Below are positions 32,126 through 41,889 of a DNA stretch of 64,000 nucleotides, piece after piece (position 1 is the first letter of the stretch; the number at the start of each line of letters is the position of its first letter). The stretch comes from Kingdonia uniflora. Taxonomy: Eukaryota; Streptophyta; Magnoliopsida; Ranunculales; Circaeasteraceae. The stretch is taken from contig JACGCM010002780.1 of assembly GCA_014058105.1 (NCBI GenBank), positions 1-64,000 of the forward strand, in the 5' to 3' direction. The notes under the pieces are model-generated. The model worked only from the letters and a program-made list of their open reading frames with translations, ran no database searches and was not told where the DNA came from. The translations under genes and the position numbers were made by a program.

Positions 32126-33343
32126 TCATATTTAAATAATAAGGCCATATGCGAGTTCTTCTCAAAATAATAAATATAACAAAATGATGCTTGACAAGCA
32201 CTTCAAATCAACTAGCTTGTCTAACAATATCGGCAATGCTCCATTACTCTTCGCCTTGATTAAATGTTCGCTATTAACACCTTCATTTGTTCCTAGTGAA
32301 TATTATCACGTTCATAAGCATCAAAATCAAAAAACTCTTCTATAATTCTTGCCTCGCTGTCCTAAAAAGTAACAACTTTAATTTCCACATCCAAAAGATT
32401 AAGAGAAACATCATCTTCACTAGATGCGTTGAAATCACCCATTGAAACGACGTCCAATACACTTCTCATAACGTGAATAACTTTACTTTTTTTTTTTTTT
32501 TACTTCGAACCTTACTCTCCAATTCACATTGAAGTTGTCCTATCATGTTTAATTTTTGTACTTCAAGGCGATTGTGAGGCTTGATCTTAATTAAACCAAG
32601 GGATGAGAAAAGCCTTTTTAATGGGTGCACTTTCACCGCAAATTTAGTCTTTACTTATTTAGTTTTTGCTAGAGTAAGGTGGAGGAGAAAGAGGCTAATT
32701 TGGAACTTCTATTTCTATGATTAGTCATACATGATACATACTACCAGGGCTGGCTCTAGCTTTTTTAAGGCCCTGTGCGGCCTTTTTTACTTGAATTATT
32801 ATTATTATTTTTTGTCTAGAGATTTTTGTTTGTTTGTAGTACTTGGGTTTGTTGGCCTCTCTAGATAATTGGGTTTGGTTTTGTGTTCTCTACTCTTAGG
32901 TCAAATCTGAACTGTAATTTTTTTTGTTTGGGCTTTGGCAATTTTTTTTTCTTTGGGCCCTTTTCCTTTGGGGGGGTCGCCCTCCTAAGAATTTTAGAAA
33001 AAAAAAAACTATATAGTGAGAAATTTTTTGAAAAATAAAATAAATGATATGATAATAGTATAATTCTTTCTTCTTCTTTTCATTATAAAAGCAAATACAC
33101 CCAAAATAATCCTTACAAGCATCCTGTTAAACTTTGCCCCCCCCCCCCCCCAAACTTTAAATCCTGGCTCCACCTCTGCCTTTCTGCCATTGTGTCATCG
33201 CTCACCCCCATGACCGGCCTGCATACTACAAAAAACTCCTTAAACTATAATTTAACCTCGGTCAAAAGGCATGCCAGTGCCATGGTGCCAAGTACCCTAA
33301 ATGATAAAGGTGGCGAGACTGTGGTGTTAAGGCCATATTTTTG
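32126..33343. other. gene-free region with transposon-end-like fragments
   Basis: CAGGGCTGGCTCTAGC at about 32744 and, on the other strand, CAGAGGTGGAGCCAGGATTT at about 33179 resemble the ends of common plant MITEs. They do not form a convincing pair, so I do not define an element. A run of 15 C lies at 33137-33151. Confidence 0.4.
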
Positions 33344-34564
33344 TAATATTGCCAATGTAAGAGAATGACAAATAATTTTTGAGAAACATTTTAGGTCTAA
33401 TTAATGACCACGAATTGGTCTAACTCAGCACCCCCCCCCCCCCCCCCCCCTATTAATTGTCATTTTTAGATTTTGAACCCTAAAACACCATCTCTTTGCT
33501 TTTATTAAAATACCAAAATTACCATTTTGATTATGTTTTAAGTTTTAATTAGAGTATCATGTGTTAATTAGTTATCCAGTAATATCCACGTGGATACTAA
33601 GAAAATCCATGTGGGCGATCCCAGAAACTTCATCCCCTTCTCTGCCATTAAAGCTCTGAAACTAAAGTAATATAGAAATTACGGAACAAAACTAAATTAG
33701 AGCATAAATCCATTAACAACATTATTGTTAACAACAACCAACATGATCACAAAACCCCCAAATTTTTTTCAATAAACCTAAAAACTTTTGCTTTTAAAAT
33801 TTTAAACCCTCAAAAACTTTGCTTTCATCTTTCAAAAATCATCATCATCATCATCTTCGAAAACTTCAAATCTAAGTCTTCTAAGAGATTCATCCTCATT
33901 TTTTCAGATCTGAAGAATATCAAAACACTTTTTACTTGTAATCTTAACTAATTTACTACAAAATCAGTAGAGATCTCATGGTGGTGACTGGTTTGCTCTT
34001 GCTCTTAGATGATAAGATTGTATTGAAACCCTTGAGATTGAGATCAAAGGGTTTGAAGGGAGAATCGAATTATGGACTCGATTTTAGAATGACCGGTGAA
34101 GCCATCGAACCTCGCTTCTTCGCTCTCGTTGATGATGATGACAATCTCTCTTCTATGTGTGTGTGTGTGAAGGGAGAATCGAATTATGGACTCGATTTTA
34201 GAGTGATCGGTGAAGCCATCGAACCTCACTTCTTCGTTCTCGTTGATGATGATGACAATCTCTCTTCTGTGTGTGTGTGTGTGTTTGTTTGTTTAAGGTG
34301 ATGATGATGTTGGAATTATAACGTGGCATTATGATATAATCATATGTTGGACTCGTAATTACAGCGTTGCATTATGATATAATAATATGTGGCAGAACTA
34401 GGGGTATTTCTGGTACTTCATATTGGAGAAAGACTTTCAGGTGTTTTAGGGTCCAAAGCTAAAAATGACAATCAATGGTGGTTAGACCAATTCGTGGTTG
34501 TAATGGCCTAATTCCATAGCTCGAAATTATTTTTTACACCAAATGTATCTTTGGCAAAAATTAA
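33344..34564. mobile_element. long-TIR DNA transposon, Mutator-like
   Basis: The first and last about 85 bp are imperfect inverted repeats. The best part is CCACGAATTGGTCTAAC at 33402-33418 and its complement at 34479-34495; the matches then extend outward through TTAGGYC, AATAATTT and TTGCCAA. Long TIRs without a transposase fit Mutator-like MITEs or Pack-MULEs. A 9-bp duplication was not found; the right flank is replaced by element C's LTR. Inside are a run of 20 C (33431-33450), an ATCATC repeat and a duplicated coding-like segment. Confidence 0.6.
33978..34301 (+). other. open frame with two 38-residue repeats
   Basis: An ATG frame of 107 codons inside the Mutator-like element. A 114-bp unit occurs at 34055 and 34169, in frame, each copy reading GESNYGLDF, EAIEP, LVDDDDNLSS and then Cys-Val from a GT repeat. 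It may be captured host coding sequence amplified by one duplication; I recognise no family. Confidence 0.4.
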
Positions 34565-35085
34565 TGTAAAGCAAAAAATGACACAGGTGATTTAGCGTGA
34601 AAAACCTTTGAATATGTAAAAAACCACGACCTCGAGTTGAGAGTTTTAATAACAGTAACTTTTATTGCTTGAGGCTAATATTTTGTTACAAGTGATCTCT
34701 CGAACTAGAAATGTTTGATATTGTAAATAAAAAGTTTTATGGTGTTTAGAATCTAGAAATTCCTGTGTTAGAGTCTAGAAAATCTAGTTTTTCTTGGTCT
34801 TTATCTCCTTTGGAACCTTTCCTTTAAATAGACTTTACCCGCAGTTTGTTATCGTGTTGAAGCACATTCTCCGAATAATGAGGTAAGTAAAAGTTGACTG
34901 TGTAACTGTTTAGTTCGTGAGAGACAGATGTCTTTGAGTTATTTATTTTTTGTAGTGCTCGATCCACATTATTTATCAGTTCGTGGTCTAGGTGGCAAGT
35001 TGACTGTTCATGTTACGTGTGAAATGCGTGAGTCTGATACTGAGGTAGTTTGAATTTGGACTAGGTCGAGGGATAGGTCCCTACA
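34565..35085 (-). repeat. 3' LTR of element C
   Basis: On the minus strand it starts TGTAGGGACC and ends near TTTGCTTTACA (521 bp). It contains CTCGAGGTCGTGGTTTTTT followed by TTCAAAGG and TTCACGC, the same terminal block as in A, B and the LTR-like segment at 13752. The left end is inferred, because C's other duplication copy is outside the window. Confidence 0.65.
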
Positions 35086-35097
35086 ATCGCCCCTTCG
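35086..35097 (-). other. polypurine tract of element C
   Basis: On the minus strand CGAAGGGGCGAT directly precedes TGTAGGGACC. A has GAATGGGGAGAT and B GAATGGTGCAAT in the same position. Confidence 0.65.
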
Positions 35098-35102
35098 CTA
35101 CT
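35098..35102. repeat. target-site duplication of element A, left (CTACT)
   Basis: CTACT, repeated exactly at 47032-47036. Confidence 0.85.
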
Positions 35103-35636
35103 TGTAGTAGCGTGTTTTTCGGAAGGAGAATTTTTGCTAATACTTATTTGTAAAGAGAAGGCAATAGGCTAGATAAAACAAGATTTTAAGTGGAAAACTC
35201 AGTAAAAGCTGAGAAAAACCACGACCTCGAGGAGGACTTTTATGTAAAATCCAGTAAGATGCTAGTTATTACACGTTTTTAGAGTAAAGGTAGGTATTTT
35301 CAGTAAGAATAGTAAAAAATTGTGTGTTTTTAGTATCTATTCTCTGCCTGTATTTATAGTCATGCAGGCAATTTTACAAAAAGAAAGAAATAGTTTCCTA
35401 TTCCGGGGAAGTGGGCGAACTTCGCAGATCTCTAACAGTTCTCTCTTGACCAGGCTTCAATGACTACTTTTGGTAGGTCGAGGACTTATAGTATCTTCTA
35501 GAATACTGAGTTGTCTACGACTACACCGTGCTGGCTTACGAGTGCTTAGCTGTCTTCGACTATGGAGGAATGTATTTTGCAAGTTTTCCACTACACTTTG
35601 CTGGCTTTTGTCGAATCTGGGGAATATGCTACTATA
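35103..35636 (-). repeat. element A 3' LTR
   Basis: Matches 46505-47031 along its length with about one difference in ten by eye. On the minus strand it starts TATAGTAGCATATTCC (TG changed to TA) and contains a TATA box ACTATAAATACAGG. Confidence 0.92.
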
Positions 35637-35820
35637 ATCTCCCCATTCTCGACAGAAGCACTTGTGATTGTGTCGAGAAGAATTTTGGAATCTGAAGAGG
35701 TTGCCGAATGAGAAGATGAATCATTTGTGTCATTTTTGAGGTCAAAAGAACTGTATCTGGTCAAGTCATTCTCGAGGCGCAATAAATGCGGTACATTAAA
35801 TTTGGCGGAAGGATAATGGG

Positions 35821-35829
35821 TATAAATAG
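35821..35829 (+). promoter_or_regulatory. TATA box 1 of the antisense cassette, element A
   Basis: TATAAATAG lies 48 bp before the ATG at 35869. The 65 bp upstream share CGAGG.GCAATAAATGCGGTAC with the equivalent place in element B (59740-59810, minus strand), where TATAAAAG is found. Element C has CGCGCATTAAATG then TATAAATAG at 47281. Confidence 0.55.
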
Positions 35830-35868
35830 GGGGATATTGAAGGTGGGATGGTGGTGGTTTGTGGAGAG

Positions 35869-36060
35869 ATGCCGCCCCAAGTGTGGTCTATGGCATTTTT
35901 TAGGGCTAAAGACGGTGATCATTTCGAAGGAAAAATCTGGCGCAAACCGATCGACGTTAAACAGGCATGTGATCGTGGCATATCGTTGGGGGTGGGAACA
36001 AGGTCAAAACTGAGACGATGTGTATATGTTGGAAACAATTGTATCATCATGTGGTGGTGA
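35869..36060 (+). other. antisense ORF 1, element A (MPPQVW)
   Basis: 63 codons from ATG to TGA, starting MPPQVWSMAFF. Element B has an antisense ORF starting MSPQVWRSKSP at the same distance from its LTR (59705-59484). Only the first six residues and the upstream promoter are alike, so one or both frames are likely damaged. No family recognised. Confidence 0.4.
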
Positions 36061-36679
36061 ATGTAATGGATTGCATCAATTTGGGGGAGAAGGGATAATT
36101 GTGTTTATTGATGATGAAGATTTGAAGCTTAGATGGGCGTTCAGGGATCTTGTCGAACGTTTGAGTTTTCTTGCAATTTTTTGCTGTATTTTTTCTGTTG
36201 AAGCATCTCTTAGATGTTCAGTGACTTGGGATTCATTGAGCTTCGAAGACTAGAAAGAGGCTTTAATGTCAGATTCTGGTGAAAAGAAAATACAGAGTAA
36301 TTAGTTTTGTAAGTCGAATGTAAAAATAGATGTAGTTTGATGTAATGTAATCGAAGGATGTAGTCACAGATGGTATATGTAACAAAATTGGAGGAAGTTT
36401 GTCGATTATGAATTGTAACTAATTCATAATAATAAATAAAGTTCATATCTTTGATATTCTACACATGTGTATTTTGAGTAACAATAGTAGTTATAAATAA
36501 TCGAAGGTAAAATGTCGAATGTGAATGCATATAAATTGTTGATAGGTTGTCATAATATCTCAAATGTATTTGACTGAGTGGGTCTAAGAATGGATTTTAA
36601 GGTTGATTGATTTGACTATGAATTTGTAGAGTTCCAAGGAAGAGTAAATGCAGGTGAGTTGAACCATGACTGGAGGGGG

Positions 36680-36687
36680 TATAAATA
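36680..36687 (+). promoter_or_regulatory. TATA box 2 of the antisense cassette, element A
   Basis: TATAAATA, 44 bp before the MVKTR ATG at 36724. Element C shows TATAAATA at 60948, 48 bp before MVRAR; element B has a weaker CTATAAGTA at the same distance (about 58890-58898, minus strand). Confidence 0.6.
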
Positions 36688-36723
36688 AGTCTTGTTGCTG
36701 TAAATGTGAGGCATTTATGCAAG

Positions 36724-36882
36724 ATGGTGAAGACGAGAGCTCAGGCCCGTGATGGTGTGTTCAAACATATTCAAGTGATGTATTGGGTGTTGTACACGCG
36801 ATACTTCGATTCGCGGAACTGTGACATGCACATGGAAGATCCGGAGGAGCCTAATTATGAAGGGATGAGCGAGGGAGACTGA
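36724..36882 (+). pseudogene. antisense ORF 2, element A (MVKTR protein)
   Basis: 52 codons, starting MVKTRAQARDGVF and containing YWVLYTRYF and EDPEEPNYEG. Element B has MVKTRSQVQNEVF ... YWELYSRYF ... VEPDYEG at 58846-58697, and element C has MVRARSERV with a 117-residue open frame at 60996. A and B both end shortly after the YEG motif; comparison with C suggests premature stops. Basic N-terminus, no known family. Confidence 0.55.
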
Positions 36883-37400
36883 GAAGGACTTCGAGTTTCG
36901 TGTCAAGCTGTAATTTTGGCGCCCACCTGAACGTTGCGGTGGAATGTGGACTCGCGCTAAGTTGTTGTTGAAGAGGGAGGATGAAGCTGTAACGAGGGGT
37001 TTATAAAGTGGTAATTGTCGTAGGAGTAGGTCTGTGTAAGGAGTTGTGAAGGTTAATGAAATGTAATAAAATAATGTGCAAGATGTGTTGTCGATGGTAG
37101 GAAATGGTTGTGTACTTATCGAATGTATAATATACTTGTTGAAATTTGGTAATGACAAATAATTTTAAGCAGGTTTCTGGTAATGATAATGTGTATGTTG
37201 TCGATGATATGTCCCAAAAGATAGGAATTTGCAGCTAAAGTAGAAAAAAAAAGGTTTAAGGATCAAGACTAATGAATATGGCAAGATGTGTTCTATTAGG
37301 GGAGATTATAAAATATAAAGAAAGTGATGTATACCATCTTTGTGACAATATTGTTGTTGATTTGTTGCGTTGGAATGTTTCTGAAGAAATTCTTTGAGAT

Positions 37401-37505
37401 ATGGAAGAATTAGAGCGAGAGTGCAAGTGTTTGTTATCTCTGAGAAGGCAAAGTGCCGAAGAGAATGAGATGAGGAAAAAGAAAACGTTATGTTCGAAGA
37501 GTTGA
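37401..37505 (+). pseudogene. antisense ORF 3, element A (MEELE peptide)
   Basis: 34 codons starting MEELERECKCLLSLRR. Element B has MEGLEQQCRGLLALRRRR at 58139, in an open frame of 107 codons. The 18 bp before the ATG (ATTCTTTGAGAT) are the same in both. A seems truncated. Confidence 0.45.
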
Positions 37506-37543
37506 ACGATCGTGAAGTGGTACGATGAGCTGTCACGTGGGGT

Positions 37544-37552
37544 CTATAAATA
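37544..37552 (+). promoter_or_regulatory. TATA box 3 of the antisense cassette, element A
   Basis: GGTCTATAAATACCTCAG is conserved as GGTCTATAAATAGCTCAG in element B (minus strand, 57997-57989). The following GGCGACTG.TCACATTTT is conserved too. This may be the promoter of the main antisense gene, whose start is about 1 kb downstream. Confidence 0.6.
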
Positions 37553-38517
37553 CCTCAGATGTTGGCGACTGTTCACATTTTTCAAACACAGAATTTTTTT
37601 TCTCAAGTGCTAATTGTTGTTGCTCGTTACTAAATTCATTGCCGACAATTGCGAAAGAGGAGATAAGCGTCTTGATTGCAAGAGCCAAGCGAGCAAAGGA
37701 AAGAAACACAGAAGCAGCACGAAAATAAGGTTAGTGAATCAGTTTTTGATTGTTTGTTATTTTGGGTTTTAATTGATTATATGATAGACGAATATGATTA
37801 AGTATAGTAAATTGAAACGAAAGGGAATTAGTTGTAAGGAATTTTAGAAAATTGACAGAGTTAGATTTTGGCAGAGGGTTTTAAAATTCTAAAGTAGTTA
37901 GAACTGTTATCTGTGTGAAGGTGGAAGAACTGGTATCGTTAGGTATTTATAGATTGGTTCTGGTGTGGAGAGATGATGAATGGGTAGAGAGAAGTCTCGA
38001 TTGGTGGCACTGTTGTTGCAACGTGATTGTAGGGATGAGGGAAATGTCATTTTGATACGACGAGATTGTCGGGGACGTTATTTTTGTTGGGATTTGGCCA
38101 GATTTTATGCCGGAGAAGGGGAAGTATCAATTTTTGAATAATGGAATTTTGGCGGGAAGCAGGTGAAGTGTGTTTGTGAAGTTGTTGAGATTCCTGTATT
38201 CGACAAAAAGTAAACGAAAGTAATAAGTTATTGATGTTATTTATTAAAAATAGAAAAGCATCGTGAACTGAGCCGTTGCGTTACTTGAATGAAAAATATC
38301 AATATGAATTAAATGGTATAAACTTTATCGGGAACTGTGGTAATAAGTATAATGTAAATGATAGTAGCAGATAGTAAAACGAATGATGTGTTGGAGAGTT
38401 ATCTAGATAACGATAGTATTATGAATATATGAACGTATGAACATATATATGTATCACATATGATAGATTTTAACTGTTTAAAAAATATGGAATCTGATGT
38501 ACAAGTTCTGTTTAAAA

Positions 38518-40772
38518 ATAGTTGAACCCATTCAAAATGATGAGAAAGATATATATGAGGATCTCGAAGATGTAGTGCCTCTGATAATTTATATGAGGAC
38601 CTGTGTACAACAATTGGGAGGGAAGTATAGGGTTGGATCGGGTGTGTAAATTTAGGTAATGTGAAACAGTTTAGGGTGGAACCTAGTACTGTCGAACAGG
38701 CTGAGGAGGAGAAAAAGGAAATGGATGTAGATCACGAACCTCAAATGAGTGATCGAGAAGGTAGTGAGAATGGGGAAGAAGATGTGGAGGAAGGCGAGGA
38801 GGCATGTTACGGAGAGAGTCCAGAGACCAAGGAGATCTTAAGTTTTAAGAAAAAATACGGTATTCCTGGGGACATAAGGTTAGAGGAGTACCAGTATGAA
38901 ATGATCAACCAGAAAATACCTCTGAATGGTATTCTGGTTCATCGAGAGCAAATAAAGAAGGGATTGAAGCTTCCCCTCTGAGCGGACCAAAAGAAATTAA
39001 TAAATTTCTTTGATGTGGCACCGGGGCAGTTCAATCCGAATGTGTATGATCTGTTCAGGGTTTGTGGGGCCATAAATGGTCGACGTAAAACCAGGGGGGA
39101 GGAGTTAATAACTATTGATGATTTATGTGTGTACTACACACTAAAGATGAACCTGCATAAAATAGGTTATCGGTATTTGGCGAGATTCCTGAAAAGACCA
39201 TTGTTTTATGATATGGTGTCGACGAGGGGGGGGGGGGGGGGGGGGGGGGGCAATACACCGATGAGCGCTTACTTGTTTTTAGAAATTACGAGTTCGATAA
39301 GAAAGATCCCGGAGAACCGTTAAAAAGAAAAAAAATTCACTTAGGTGTGTGGTTAGGTAAATGTAATTCTCGATGTTCGAATTGTGTGAATGAGATGTAA
39401 GTGTGTCTAACTTGTTTATGTTGTTTTTTGTAGCGTTAAAAGAGGTCGATAGGAAGTCACAGGTAAAAGAAGAATTATATAAGGTGAGGAAAAATATTAT
39501 TGGTAGGATCGATAACCTAGTTATCGACCAAGATTTTGTGAATACGCTCTTCCAAGAAGCCGGTTTAAAGAGGTCGAGGGTTAAAGGATCGGAGGTGCCT
39601 GTGATTGACAGAAAAATATCGGAGAAGAACAAGAGGGCCGCGGATGCTAGCTTACCATTGGAAAACTGCTCCTTGGCTGGGTACAACACAAATACTAAGA
39701 TTAATGCTATGCTAGCAGAGACTCTGGGAAAAAATAAAAGGAAAAGAGCGGCAAGTTCTGATGTGCCTCCATTGCTTCATCATAAGAGGTTGACTCGACA
39801 ATCGTCAACAAAGGAGGTGGCTGGGACTGCTAAACCAATAGCTGCTGTAGATATGCATCCCCCATGGGGTTCTGGCAGTGTGGTCCCGAAGAGGACCAGT
39901 GGGGAGTCTTCGAAGATGGAGTTTGTCTAAGAGTCTGAGATAGAAGTGCAGAAAACCATGGATGCGTTATGAACTAAAGACGGAGTTGGAGGATTGTATG
40001 GTTGGGATTGATAGTTTGAACACTTTTTTTAGCGAGGGTCAGAGGAATTTGTCAAAGGTGAGAAATTTTAATATTTTTCTTCGAATAAAAAAATTGGTTG
40101 GTCACTCGAATACTCATTATATGACTTTGATGCAGATTAAGAAGTTGGTAACAAAAGCTATGGGACGCGTTGTGGGCAGTGGTGAACTGGTAAACCAGAT
40201 CATTACCTGCAAAAATATAGAAAAGGATTTGATCGAAGAGAAGGCAGAATTGAATGCCACATTGAATAGGTATAAGCTCGATGCCAAGAAAGCAAGGGAA
40301 ATGGCGCTGGGGAAGCGAAGAAAGTGGCAAAGAAAGATAAAAAGGAGGCTTTGGCGTTGCAGCAGGCCACTTTCGAAAAAGATGTATGGAACAAGTTGCC
40401 GATGTTCATAAAATAATGGAGGAAGAACAAGGCAAGCTGCTCGATGAGGTGAAGGCGAAGATCAATGAGGAGAAGCTGGTAAAATGCTTGGAAGTAAGGA
40501 CGCACTATAAGAAGCAATATGACGAGTTGGAGGAGAGGAACAAATTCTACAAGGGACTTGTAAAAGCTGATGGTGCCGAGTTTGATGACAGCTCGGATGA
40601 TAATGTACCCCAGACGCCTGATGTAAGCGGGGAAATCAAAGTCATCGAAGATGAAGTGATGGTAGATGCTGATGGTGCTCGTCCAGTTGAGGTAGCAGAT
40701 ATGAAGGTCCTCGAAGGTGCTCTGAAGTTGAATGAAGATAAATTTCCCTCTGATATGTTAAACCTTGGGTAA
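38518..40772 (+). pseudogene. antisense main ORF, element A (Transposase_28-like)
   Basis: Three exons are inferred: 38518-39356, 39434-40057 and 40136-40772, with GT-AG introns of 77 and 78 bp at the same places as in element B. Exon 1 has an acidic segment (EEDVEEGEEACYGE) and then the conserved block [17 protein letters not shown] ... [20 protein letters not shown] ... [14 protein letters not shown], which resembles the plant 'putative gypsy type transposon' family. Exons 2 and 3 encode Lys/Glu-rich coiled coils ([37 protein letters not shown]). Damage: start ATG changed to ATA, TGA at 38979 where B has CGA, a run of 25 G at 39226, TAA near 39928 and frameshifts. In B the same gene reads on the minus strand. 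Function is unknown. Confidence 0.8.
39226..39250. repeat. run of 25 G inside the antisense gene
   Basis: An uninterrupted G25, absent from the equivalent position of element B. It puts the 3' part of exon 1 out of frame. It could be a true homopolymer insertion or an assembly or sequencing artefact. Confidence 0.9.
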
Positions 40773-41212
40773 GTTGTGTTTATGTGTGAAAGGATATAAA
40801 AGTGGTCAGTGGGACCGAAACATTTTAATTAGTAGTGTGTGGTGAAACAATATTGTCTTGTTGAACAAGTTTTATTTTGTGAAATAATTTTGTGCACTGG
40901 TTTTGTAAATAGTTCTAAGTAGCGGATGTGATAAAATTATTTTGATTGAATGTGACTAAAGGTCGACCAGATAAGTGAATAACGCTTGTTTGCATAGTAG
41001 GTGAAAGATGGCCATAAAATGGCAAGTAAGAGATTGAGGACCAGATATAAATCTTTAGATGGGTATCTGGATTTAGATTTGAGAAGAACAAAAACTCTTT
41101 TAGAGTTTGTTCGATATGTAAAGAACGCGAAGTAGAATATCCTGGAATTGGATATTGTTCGCGTAGAATACGAATGATAGGCTTTAGATATACTTGTTAT
41201 GTAGTGACTAAA

Positions 41213-41835
41213 AGCAAATCAAGATAGTAAGGATTTTGTTTGTCTGATGAATACTTGACAAATATAGATCGAGATCAAATTAAATAGTAAAGAGATTGTT
41301 TGTCTGATGTATACTTCAAAAGTATAGATTGAGATCAAAACAAATAGTAATGAGATTGTTTGTCTGATGTATACTTGAAAAGTATAGATTGAGATCAAAT
41401 CAAATAGTAAGAAGATTGTTTGTCTGATGTATACTTGAAAAGTATAGATCGAGATCAAATCAAATAGTAATGAGATTGTTTGTCTGATGTATACTGGAAA
41501 AGTATAGATCGTGATCAAATCAAATAGTAATGAGATTGTTTGCCTTATAGATACTTAAAAAGTATAGATCGTGATCAAATCAAATAGTAATGAGATTGTT
41601 TGCCTTATAGATACTTAAAAAGTATAGATCGAGATCAAATCAAATAGTAAGGAGATTGTTTGTGTGATGTATACTTGAAAAGTATAGATCGAGATCAAAT
41701 CAAATAATAATGAGATTGTTTGTCTGATGTATACTTGAAAAGTATAAATCGATATCAAATCAAATAGTAATGAGATTGTTTGTCTGATGTATACTGGAAA
41801 AGTATAGATCGAGATCAAATCAAATAGTAAGGAGG
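41213..41835. repeat. 60-bp tandem array, element A, about 10 copies
   Basis: The unit contains GAGATTGTTTGTCTGATG, then ATACTTGAAAAGTAT (a hairpin) and AGATCGAGATCAAATCAAAT. The period is exactly 60 bp, with few changes between copies. It lies between pol and the antisense gene. Element B has a related array with a 61-bp period and about four copies at the same place. The minus-strand frame through it is open for 20-residue repeats only because the period is a multiple of three. Confidence 0.95.
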
Positions 41836-41889
41836 AAACTGATAACAAAGTTTGTTTATTTGAATCAATAAAAAATGGTTACAGTGTAT

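Noticed and set aside
32740..33185. A single MITE from CAGGGCTGGCTC to the complement of CAGAGGTGGAGCC
   Set aside because: The two ends do not pair as inverted repeats and no duplication flanks them; they are likely from different families.
41219..41848. Minus-strand open frame of 20-residue repeats (ISIYTFQVYIRQTISLLFDL)
   Set aside because: It is the translation of the 60-bp tandem array; a period divisible by three stays open by chance. Element B's 61-bp array does not keep it.
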